A DNA stretch of 64,000 nt from Alnus glutinosa (taxonomy: Eukaryota; Streptophyta; Magnoliopsida; Fagales; Betulaceae). Under the pieces are notes generated by a model. It did no database searches. It saw only the letters and a list, made by a program, of their open reading frames with translations, and was not told the origin of the DNA. The position numbers and the translations under genes are program-made. Location: positions 4,402,001 to 4,466,000 of the forward strand of contig NC_084896.1 in assembly GCF_958979055.1 (NCBI RefSeq), written 5' to 3'. Shown one piece after another: positions 26,801 to 35,738 of this stretch (the stretch's first letter is position 1; each line of letters starts with the position of its first letter).

Positions 26801-26938
26801 GCATGTCCAAGCATTGTCAATTCTAAAGCCTTAGGTAATTTCGTCCTTCAGACACTGCTAAAATCATAGTGGGGAACTCTCTCAAGTCTTACCTTCAAGT
26901 TTTGTTTAATTGCAGCTCTGCCTGTTTCAAAGCTGTAA
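23859..26938 (+). CDS. HPR1: Peroxisomal NADH-dependent hydroxypyruvate reductase (photorespiration)
   Basis: Thirteen exons: 23859-23981, 24097-24180, 24278-24418, 24657-24778, 24906-24987, 25552-25624, 25707-25798, 25893-25967, 26068-26175, 26274-26351, 26486-26530, 26720-26834, 26916-26938. They encode 386 residues, the length I recall for Arabidopsis HPR1, with near-identical sequence throughout. It is a D-2-hydroxyacid dehydrogenase: the Rossmann GxGxxG lies at 172-177 and the probable catalytic residues are R273 (NCSRG), about E302 and H320 (PHIAS). The last three residues, SKL (384-386), are a PTS1 peroxisome signal encoded by the small final exon. The enzyme reduces hydroxypyruvate to glycerate in the photorespiratory cycle. 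Intron 6 uses a GC donor (TCAG, then GCATGT) paired with an ordinary AG acceptor; the reading frame and family alignment require it. Retention of the last intron would remove SKL. Confidence 0.97.
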
Positions 26939-27689
26939 GTATCGATGCTGATCACCTAAGGGCCTTCTGGTGGAAATTGTCTAATTTTTTTTCCTGATGT
27001 TGGAGCATGGGCTCTTGTGAGATTCCTCTGAGGAGTACTGATAATTTGTATATTTGCATATGAGGTGCTGGTCACAATGTATATCTGCTTACTGTCTTAA
27101 CTATATATGTATATTACTGGCATTATAATTATGCCAATGCAATGGCTTACCCATAAACCATTAAACCGTTCACATCTATTTGCACTTCTGAGTTGGGAAT
27201 TATTTGGTTCAATTTGAGGCCTATTATGCCGGAGGCATTGCTGGATAGCTTTATCTTTGGGAGATTAACATCTTGGGCCCGGGAAGTCTTTCAGTGAGAT
27301 TATAATATAGTATTGGGACATCATTCAGCCCAAAAGCTTAAGCATATAGGTTTGGGTCCAATTATACTATATTAACCACTCAAACTAGTGATATTTTTTC
27401 AATGTGGGACTCAATCTTTTTATAATACTTGCTACTGATACTCAACAATTTTCCTCTCACGCATGGTTCCTAACCACATTACTACACTTTCCCTCAAACG
27501 GAAGATTTTATTCTTTTCCTTTTTTATTGGTTATCAATCTCATGCACTGTCTCCATATTATGTGGGTTTGCTACTTTGCTTGCGCCATGCACATTTTTCC
27601 CTTACTTTAGGGGCCCTTATTCATGCTCGCACCTTACACCTTTATTCCTACTCCAAAAACCCTTGTTTCTATCCATACCAGGAACCTTA

Positions 27690-28010
27690 TCCAACAGTGC
27701 TCCCCAAAGAGACGCTAGGGCGAATGAAGCCCTAATCCAACAACTCCCACAACTGCTCTTTTAAATCTCGTAGCTCGTTGGACGCCATCCATTATGGTGC
27801 CTTAGAGATAGGTGCGGTATCAAGGAGAAGGTTGATTGAGAACTTGATCTCTCGGTCTGGAGGTAACCTTGGCAAGTCTTCTGAAAAACATTGACAAATT
27901 CCCTCACCACGAAAATGTCCTTTGATCTTGGGTTCTTTTGCTGCGAGTGTAGAGAAAGTTGTAGTGCCACATAGAATTAAGATAATTTTGCTATATGGCT
28001 TATGTAAAAG
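27690..28010 (-). pseudogene. Degenerate Ty3/gypsy polyprotein fragment (start of reverse transcriptase)
   Basis: Read on the minus strand across two frames, this stretch gives words typical of the protease-to-reverse-transcriptase junction of plant Ty3/gypsy elements: EFVNVF, then SEDLPRLPPDREIKFSINL, LLDTAPISKAP, and further on ELRDLKEQLWELLD and GFIRPSVSLWGA. There are a frameshift, an internal stop after APISKAP and a stop after ELLD, so it is inactive. No LTRs bounding it were recognised. It is an old retrotransposon remnant. Confidence 0.8.
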
Positions 28011-28993
28011 CTGCGGCATTATATTGTGTAGTTGGCACATGTGGCAAAATATTAATAGGCACTTGGCCTATTTATTTAAAGGTATGTCCCGATTTAATCG
28101 AGACTTCTTAGCATGTGTTTATGAGTAAAATGAAGTAGATAAGTTTATCGCTACTTGGAATATCATGTTGAAAATATACAATGCTTGTGAAAATAAATGT
28201 CGAATGGATCTACTTAAATCGAAATAGAAATAAGCCTAAGCTTACGTAAAGAGAACATTCACGACAGAAATAAAGAGTACTCAAGTTAGTAAGAGATTCA
28301 ACTAAATTGAATGATTGCTTGCGTAATGATCTTAATATAATAGAATTCTTTACCCCTTTTGAAAGAATTGTCAACCAAAACATGACAAGGTGTTAGAAGT
28401 ATAATACAACTTTAGACAAGAGTCACCAATTATAGTTGAACCAAGCAGCAAGTTCAAGGTAACCTCATTATTTACTAATTACTAGCCTTAATAATTATTC
28501 AAAGATTTTTTTTTTTTTTTTTTTAAAAAAAATGTGATTTTAAGTGTTAAAAAAAAAAAAAAAAAACCACTTAACTTAAGGATTAGATGATGGGCAATTA
28601 TTGGGCTAAAATCTTTTATAATTTTTAGGGTTTTGTGTCATATACAATTTCTTAAATCTTCTCTATTGTTTTTAAAGTAAATGTGAAGATTTTGTTATAC
28701 ATTTATCAATTTTAAAATGTGTTAAGATATAATAAATATTAAGATGATAAATGCCGAGTTAATAAAAGTGATAAATATTTATGTGGCAAAATTTCAGTTA
28801 TTTAATTTAAATTAATGATTCAAAGTTAAGAAATAGTATGATTCAATATCTATAAATTGTAATAGCCTAGGATTACCTAAAAATAATAATAAGAATAATA
28901 AGAGCCATAGGATTCCAAATACCATTCGGATGGGGAAATCCATGATTTACTCTCTTAAACAAAACGACGCCGTGGAGCTAGCTCCCTAAACCC

Positions 28994-29001
28994 TTATAAA
29001 A
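28994..29001 (+). promoter_or_regulatory. TATA box of the SKP1-like gene
   Basis: TTATAAAA lies about 90 bp upstream of the start codon at 29084, followed by a pyrimidine-rich leader. The spacing fits a leader of about 55-60 bases. Confidence 0.65.
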
Positions 29002-29083
29002 CCCCGCCAATTTCTAGGTGTTTCCCAGTTTCCCTCACACTTCTCTCTCGTGCTCGCTCGCTCTATAGCAAACGAAAACGACG

Positions 29084-30167
29084 ATGTCGTCTACGCCGTC
29101 TTCTTCGTGTGCAAAGAAGATCACCCTGAGATGCTCGGACGGCCAGACCTTCGAGGTGGAGAAGGCCGTGGCGCAGAAGTTGCTGGCCATCAAGAGGATG
29201 ATCGATGACGGCTTCGCGGATGACGTGATCCCCTTGCCGAACGTCACTGGCCCCATCCTCGCCCGTGTCATCAACTACCACGAGAAGCATGGCCAAACGG
29301 CCCGGCCCTCCGATGGCTCTTCGGTCTTGCCCGCCTCCTTAGACGCCGCCCCCCAAGAACAGGAGATCCAGGAATGGGACGCCGATTTCGTCAACGTCAA
29401 TCCGGACACCCTCATCGACCTCACTCTCGTGCGTATTCTAATTTTACCCTTTTTGCTTGCTTGGGAAGCAAAAGAATTATTTTTTTTATTTGTCTTTTTT
29501 AGTTCCTTAAAAGGTGGAAAATCAAAAAAGAAGTAATTCCTGTTTTCTGGGTTTCTGTTTGGATGTTGAGTGAACAAAAGGGTAAGAGGGAAAGGATGTG
29601 GAGTCTGGCCAGAGTCCGGCCGGCTGTTTGTTTTAGTTTTCACTGTTTGATTGCTCCAGAAACAAAATAATAGTCTTGTTTTTGTTTTTTTAGTTCCTTA
29701 AAAGTTGAAAATTCAAAAAAAGAAGTAATCGGTTTCCGGGTTTCTGTCTGGATGTTGAGGAAACAAAGTCCAGTTTATGTTTTTCTGTTGTTTTTGGTTA
29801 AAAGGTTGGATCTTTCTCTGTTTTTTTTTTTTTTTGGTTGAATATGCTGAATGTTTTGTCGATTAACATTGAGCCCTGATTTTATTAATGATTTCTTGAT
29901 ATTGTGCTTAATTGTTTGCCTGGTTTCATGTTCTTGGTCTCTTGATCTGACATCATTGTCTTTTTAATTCTGAATTAATTTCAGGCTGCCAACTATCTGG
30001 AGAGTCAGGAGCTGCTGGATTTGACCTGCCGGGCTGTGGCGGATCAGATTAAGAGGAGGTCGGTAGAAGAAATACGCGAGTTCTTTAACATCGACAATGA
30101 TTACACTCCAGAAGAAGAAGAAGAAGAACGGAGCAATATCAAATGGGCATTTGAAACAGAGAACTAA
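29084..30167 (+). CDS. SKP1-like protein, SCF ubiquitin-ligase adaptor
   Basis: Two exons, 29084-29428 and 29985-30167, joined in phase 0 (donor GTGCGT), encode 175 residues. The N-terminal BTB/POZ-fold half starts [20 protein letters not shown] and continues to INYHEKHG. The C-terminal half has [45 protein letters not shown] and ends WAFETEN. These are the core SKP1 signatures for binding cullin 1 (N-terminal half) and F-box proteins (C-terminal half). The intron falls inside the LxLAANYL motif. The first exon is strikingly GC-rich against its AT-rich surroundings. A GAA microsatellite codes for the Glu run near the end. It belongs to the large plant ASK family, so no specific symbol is given. 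Confidence 0.95.
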
Positions 30168-30470
30168 CCTACTATTTTTTCATATGATGAGAGAAAAGTT
30201 AATACATAATATGATTGGGTTGTTTTCGACAAACTGCTCTGTTTTCTTGTCCCACTTGTTGAATTCTTGCATTCAAATAAATTCTTCTTCCCTTCTATAT
30301 ATTGTTGGTCTTTTATTTTGGGATTCCTATTTGAAGTAAATATATACAATTTTAATTAGCTTTCTTAACTAATTCTTTATTTAAAAATTCTATACCTTTT
30401 TTCTACATTTGCTTTATTTTAGTTTAAATAATTAGGAAGGGTAAAACAATGAAATTAAGGCAGACGAAGA

Positions 30471-30624
30471 GTAATGCTAGAAGTTCTTCTTGTGTCCCTC
30501 CAATAATGGCATGGCTTTTAAAATCACCATTGAGCTTCTAATTGATCACTATTGAATTTTGATAATGGTGATTTTAAAAGCCATATCATTATTGGAGTAA
30601 CGCAAGAGAGACTTCTAGAATTAC
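30471..30624. mobile_element. Foldback MITE, copy 1 (GTAATGCTAGAAGT ends)
   Basis: A near-complete inverted repeat of about 154 bp. The left arm runs from GTAATGCTAGAAGTTCTTC through CCAATAATGGCATGGC and TTTTAAAATCACCATT. The right arm returns through AATGGTGATTTTAAAA and ACTTCTAGAATTAC. It would fold into one long hairpin. It encodes no protein and presumably depends on a transposase elsewhere. Confidence 0.75.
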
Positions 30625-30652
30625 TTGCATAAGAGGGTTTTGTCATATCCGA

Positions 30653-30795
30653 TTAATGCTAGAAGTCCCTCTTGTGTCCTTCTAATAATGAGATAGCTTT
30701 TAAAATTACTATTGGACTTATGATTGATCATTATTGAATTTTGATCATATTGTAATTTTAAAAGCCACCTCATTATTAGAGCGACACAAAATAGA
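30653..30795. mobile_element. Foldback MITE, copy 2, same family and orientation as copy 1
   Basis: Begins TAATGCTAGAAGTCCC about 30 bp after copy 1 and has the same internal words (CTTGTGTCC, AATAATGAG, TTTTAAAAT), returning through TAATTTTAAAAGCC and GACACAAAATAGAC. The right end is less well preserved. Two related hairpins side by side suggest insertion of one next to the other or a local duplication. Confidence 0.65.
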
Positions 30796-31377
30796 CTATT
30801 ATATATATATAACTTATAACCCGTGCATAGCGCGGATTTTTCATTATAATTTTTGTTTTTTGTTTTTGGCAAAAAAGTCTTAGAAAAGAATAGCAATATA
30901 ATAATAATAATAATAATAATGAAAAAGAAAAGAAAAGAAAGATTATAGAGGAATTTATTAAGTCCAAATGACTTTTGATTTCTATCCTAAGGTGACCGTT
31001 GGATGGATTGAATTAAATCAACTTTAAAAAAAAAAAAAAAAAGTCATAAAATGCTATTTGTCACAGATTTTGCCACCCTAAAATCATTTTATATATTAAA
31101 TTTTAGATATTTTTGCACCTAACTTTAATTAACCATTGTTAGTATTGTTAGTGAATTTTTGTACAGCTATTAAACGTGTATATGCACCACAAAGTATAAA
31201 GCTGTTGAAAAGTTTTGGCCTATTTAATAATTTTAGTAATTTTAGTCATCCTAAAACAATTAAAGTATTAAATTTTGGTTATTAGGGAGGTAATATTATT
31301 GTTTTTAGTGCACTATTCAACAATTTTTTCTTTAGTGCTAACACTTATTATTGTAATTGAAATATTTGGTCTTAAGA

Positions 31378-31643
31378 AATTGGAAAATGTTAGATTTACA
31401 ACACCAATACAACAACTGCACAACAACCCCTCACATGAGGATGGGCCCCACACACTGGGGCCCACCCTCATGTGAGGGGTTGTTGTGCAGTTGTTGTGAT
31501 GGTGTAGTGTAAAAATCAAATCCCTAAGAAATTTCATTTGAGTTTGATTCTTGTACTACTCCATTACTGGGACCCACCCTCATGGGAGGAGTTGTTGTGC
31601 AGTTGTTGTATTGGTGTTGTAAATATAACATTTTCCAATTTCA
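31378..31643. mobile_element. Composite inverted-repeat element with a 42 bp-arm hairpin
   Basis: The outer ends are inverted repeats: AATTGGAAAATGTTAGATT at the left against ATATAACATTTTCCAATTT at the right, with ACAACACCAATACAACAACT matched by AGTTGTTGTATTGGTGTTGT. Inside, 31409-31450 and 31456-31497 pair in 41 of 42 positions around the 5-base loop CACAC. A third related arm begins at about 31566. It looks like a MITE in which one arm was duplicated. No coding potential. Confidence 0.75.
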
Positions 31644-32171
31644 TTTAGCTTATAGCTTAATTATTCATCTTCCAATTCTCGCACTTTTTTTTAATGACTA
31701 AACTATAATTTAAATTTAAAAATAATTTTTTTTTTTTTTTTTTAAGAAAATGCCTTAGAATTAGTCTTAAAATGTTACGTCTTTCCAAAGAGTCAATCCC
31801 TAACAAGTATTTGTGATTGAGCCGAGATCCCTTCCATAATCATTTCATGACACATATTAGATTTCACAGCATCTAACTGTGTATATATTGACTATGTTGT
31901 CATGTCATTTAAAATTTTTAAATAATGCGATACCATGAAATTTAATCTGGACCATAAAATGCTCCGGCTCCAAACCATACTAGTAATAAATGATTAAATG
32001 TAACGCGGAAAGATGAATTAATGATATTTTGACTAAAAAGTAGCAAAACCATATGAAAGATGGCTTGTATTCACAAGCCAAAAACTAATAAACCATACAA
32101 TCCATCCAAAAAGTTATAAAGCAGCAAAACCTAATTAATTACTACTAATGACGAAACTAAGCACAAAGGAA

Positions 32172-35100
32172 TCACTGAAAAAGGCTTCGGTAAAGTTCAG
32201 AGTGCTCTGTGGCAGAGGAAAGCCTTGCTGTGAGATCCCAACCGTTTTCTTCAAGCTCCTGAACACATTTATAGAAGCTTTCGATTGATGAAGTCGCCCC
32301 ATTAAGCTTTGCAGCAAGCTCAGCATTTTGTGCCTTCAACATGTTTCTTTCTTTGTCCCACATGCCTTGATCGTATGCATGTGCCCCCTCGAAACAGACC
32401 TGGTAAACAGAAGTTAAAGCTGTTAGCTTTGCATTGAGATCAGCTTTCTCCTCCTCCCACTTACGGCATTGTCGTTCATAATCATGCAAAACAACTTGAT
32501 CGTGTTCAGAAGCTGAATATGCAGCATGAAGCTTTGCCATGCGATCCTGTTTCTCTTCCTCCCACCTTCGGAAATGTTGTTCATAATTATACAAAACACC
32601 TTGGTCGTGTTCAGAAGCTGAATCTGCAGCATTAAGCTTTGCCATGAGATCCTGTTTCTCTTCCTCCCACCTTCGGCATTGTCGTTCATAATCATGCAAA
32701 ACAACTTGGTTGTGTTCAGAAGCTGAATATGAAGCCTTAAGCTGTGCCATGAGATCCTGTTTCTCTTCCTCCCACCTTCGGCAATGTTGTTCATAATTGT
32801 ACAAAACACCTTGGTCGTGTTCAGAAGTGGAATCTGCAGCATTAAGCTTTGCCATGAGATCTTGTTTCTCTTCCTCCCACCTTCGGCAATGTTGTTCATA
32901 ATTGTACAAAACACCTTGGTCGTGTTCAGAAGCTGAATCTGCAGCATTAAGCTTTGCCATGAGATCCTGTTTCTCTTCCTCCCACCTACGGCAATGTCGT
33001 TCATAATTGTACAGAACACCTTGGTCGTGTTCAGCAGCTGAATCTGCAGCATTAAGCTTTGCCATGAGATCTTGTTTCTCTTCCTTCCACCTATGGCAAT
33101 GTCGTTCATAATTATACAAAACACCTTGTTTGTGTTTAGAAGCTGCGAGTAGATCGCTATTCTCTTTCTCCAACTTCCGGCAGCGTTGTTCATAATACTG
33201 CAAAAGGTTTACAAAACCTGAAGTTTCAGCATTATGCTTCTCATAACAATGCCAGGTGTGTTCAGAATTAGCTTCAGTTGCAGCAGCAAGTGTTTGAAAC
33301 ATTGCCATGTGATCTTTTTTCTTGTCTTCCTCCAGCTTCTGATTATACTCTGATTGGAGACCAAGAACCTCTTTGGTGAGTTCAGCCATTGCAACTGGTT
33401 CCAAAAGCTCACTTCCTGGGTTGTGAACTTGTTCATCATTGATCAGAATTTCCAACCAGGTTTTGTAGGCCAAGAAATCCCAAAAACCTTCATCTTCCTC
33501 ATATATGTCTTCTCGTGTTTCATTAAATTCAGTTTCCTCCAAATATTCTTTATCCCTTTCATTTTCGGTTCTAGCGATCTTCAGGTCATTGTTGTCAAGT
33601 TTCTGTTTGATATTCAGTATTTCCATCCAGGTTTCGTCCAAGAAATCCCAACATTTATTTTCTTTATCTTCTGCAGCTTCTTGGCCGCAATCATCCTCAC
33701 CCTTGCCACTTTTCTGCTCAACAGAACATAAACAAAAAGATTTATCAAAAGTTATCCATATTGGTGGATGTACTAGCTAGCCTGAAGGATAGCATAAAGA
33801 TGCACTATTATGATTGCCAAATACTGAGTTCATACGAGAGTTGCCTAATCCATAGAGCAATAAAATCAAAGTTTTCTCCAAACTGTATGGAAGGAAATTC
33901 CTCCATCTATGCACGTAAGAATCGCATGCTTTTAAAACATGTCAATTTGCTCCAACAAAAACTTGTCCTATAACAATTAAGTATGCTATATATATAGCCC
34001 CTCGAACTACCAAATAATTTACAATGTCTCCCGGACTTTTACCATGCATGCCTATACATAAAACCATGTGTATATTATATTACAAATGGACATAGATACA
34101 CTTCAGAGGGATCAAGAACACTCACACTAGGGTTAAGGCTACAAGTTTTAGAGCAAAGGCCGATATTCTTCCCCTGTTCTTTTCTAATATCATTCCTAAT
34201 GCAAACCACATTAGATAAGATAAAGAGTCCAGTTGCTAAACTCCCTTGTAATAAGGATCCAGTAAAGAAGAAGACACACAATAAAGCCGAGGAAACTCTG
34301 TCAATAAACAACAAAAAAGGCTCCTGCAGTCATGATCAAAATTGGTTAGTCTCAGGTTCAAAATTGATTGAAAACAAAAATAAAAATCAAACCATGTATA
34401 TTAATTACTTGTACTTGAACTCCTAAATTTAAATAAATACTCACAATTGGGAAGTAATATACACAAAGGATATTAAGACAGAAGAAAATAGCTGATCGCC
34501 AGGCCGTTAATGATCCGGTAACATATATGAAAACAAACAGTGCCAAAATCTGCTCAAACGCCATCAACAATGTTGCTGTCCTTAAGCATTCTTCAGCCTG
34601 ATCGATTTCGCTGCAGCCACCATCATCTTCATGCCCCACATCATTCTCTTTCTCTGGTGCTTCTTGGTCGAATATTGACATAGGCGGTTCATCCTCCATC
34701 TTAGCTTGCTCTTTAACCAACTCCTCTCCCTTGCTAATTTCCTGCATAGAAAATCATATACATATTTTACAGCGAATTGATGCAGCAAACACTTCAGCTC
34801 TATTAGTGATGACAAAATATTGCATTGATATTAATTAAGCCTCACATTGATTTTTTTATTAAGTTAGTACAGATGTGGCTAGCGTTTTCCTGAAGTGCCC
34901 GTGCAAACGATCGATAAGCATGCATAAACATAAATATATAGATAGGCTAAAGGGGGATCGACATCACTCACCCTAGAGTTAGGAATGCAAGTTGTAGAAC
35001 AAAGGCTGATAATCTCACGAGCCAATCTCCCTGCTTCTTCTGGTGCTATCAAGTTTATGATGTGGACAGCATTAGATAAAGCAAAGAGACCAAGTGCTAA

Positions 35101-35738
35101 ATACCAGCAGGATACATGACTTCCAAGAATAAAATACAATCCCGACAAAGCGATGGCAGTCCGATCAATCCGAAACATATATTCAGGCCTCTGTAATCAA
35201 TCAAATCACTCAATTCTTAGATGAAAAGGAGAACCAAATTAACCAAAGTTATGTTATATACTATTTGAATTATTGAATAGATATTGTAAGTATACTCACT
35301 ATTGGGATAGGAACGACATCTAGATGAGATTTGATCAAGGAAAGTAGGTGAAGGAGACTAGAATAACAGAGGAAAATAGCAAAACATAAGGGAAATCTAC
35401 CACTGGTCAAGAGATAAAAAAATACTGGAGCCCGCTCCAAGAAGAATATAATTTCCCTTAATCTGAGATTGAGTAAGACATCCAATATAAGCTGCTTCTC
35501 GAAACTGAACATAGATTTCTTGAAAGCTACTTGACCATCTTCCTCAATCCTCCTGCTGTCACTGTTCTTGTCAGTTTGCAGTAATTCTTTTTTCACCAAC
35601 TCCTCAGTTTCCTGCATGCACAAAAAACGAAACATAAATCAAACAAACAAACGCACAAGCAGGCACGATGAAGAAGATCGAAGAATCAGGAGCACTCACT
35701 CTAGTGTTACTGCCACCAACTCTCGAAAGTAATGCCAT
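32172..35738 (-). CDS. Unrecognised multi-pass membrane protein with repetitive C-terminal coiled coil
   Basis: Six phase-0 coding exons on the minus strand: 35738-35700, 35611-35300, 35190-34972, 34741-34445, 34323-34126, 33713-32172. They encode 868 residues, and every intron starts GTGAGT. Exons 2 and 4 each carry a charged head (EELVK) and a hydrophobic tail ending in PI. Exons 3 and 5 are clear homologues sharing IDR, GLF.LSN and LCS.TC. So residues about 14-355 are two copies of a two-exon membrane module, with perhaps four to six transmembrane segments in all. Exon 6 (residue 356 on) has a WDFL..TW.EIL motif twice (about 377 and 433). Then come six exact-length 35-residue units (555-764; YNYE.HCRRWEEEKQDLMAKL type) plus degenerate flanking units, predicted long coiled coil. 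I do not recognise the family; a tethering or scaffold role is only a guess. Exon joins are inferred from frame and consensus. Confidence 0.72.
32487..33116 (-). repeat. Six tandem 105 bp coding units (35-residue coiled-coil repeat)
   Basis: Six units of exactly 105 bp run head to tail in the last exon of the membrane/coiled-coil gene. Each codes for a tyrosine near the start, the core CRRWEEEKQDLMAKL and the joint EHDQGVL. A seventh diverged unit follows (32486 to about 32418) and a shorter degenerate one precedes unit 1. Units 4 and 6 end in VVL and units 5 and 7 begin HDYERQC, so units 4-5 and 6-7 look like a duplicated 210 bp pair. The near-identity indicates recent expansion or gene conversion. 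Confidence 0.92.
34938..34962 (-). repeat. Intron segment with an inverted copy upstream of the gene (35975-35999)
   Basis: The 25 bases just inside the third intron of the membrane/coiled-coil gene, read on the minus strand (GTCGATCCCCCTT, one base, AGCCTATCTAT), recur on the plus strand at 35975-35999 with a single mismatch. The upstream copy is inverted relative to the gene, 237 bp from its start codon. Confidence 0.75.

Larger units (their letters stand above)
26939..29083. other. Intergenic region between HPR1 and the SKP1-like gene
   Basis: About 2.1 kb. It holds the HPR1 3' UTR, a segment with LTR-like words (27290-27480), a decayed Ty3/gypsy fragment (listed separately) and poly(T/A) runs near 28507-28566. 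The last 150 bp form the SKP1-like promoter. Confidence 0.55.

Noticed and set aside
32487-33116. Possible CRISPR-like array
   Set aside because: The repeats are contiguous 105 bp coding units without unique spacers, in a plant genome.
32423-33193. 256-codon open frame in a second minus-strand frame
   Set aside because: Shadow of the 105 bp repeat in the real coiled-coil frame. Its periodicity comes from the repeat length being a multiple of three.
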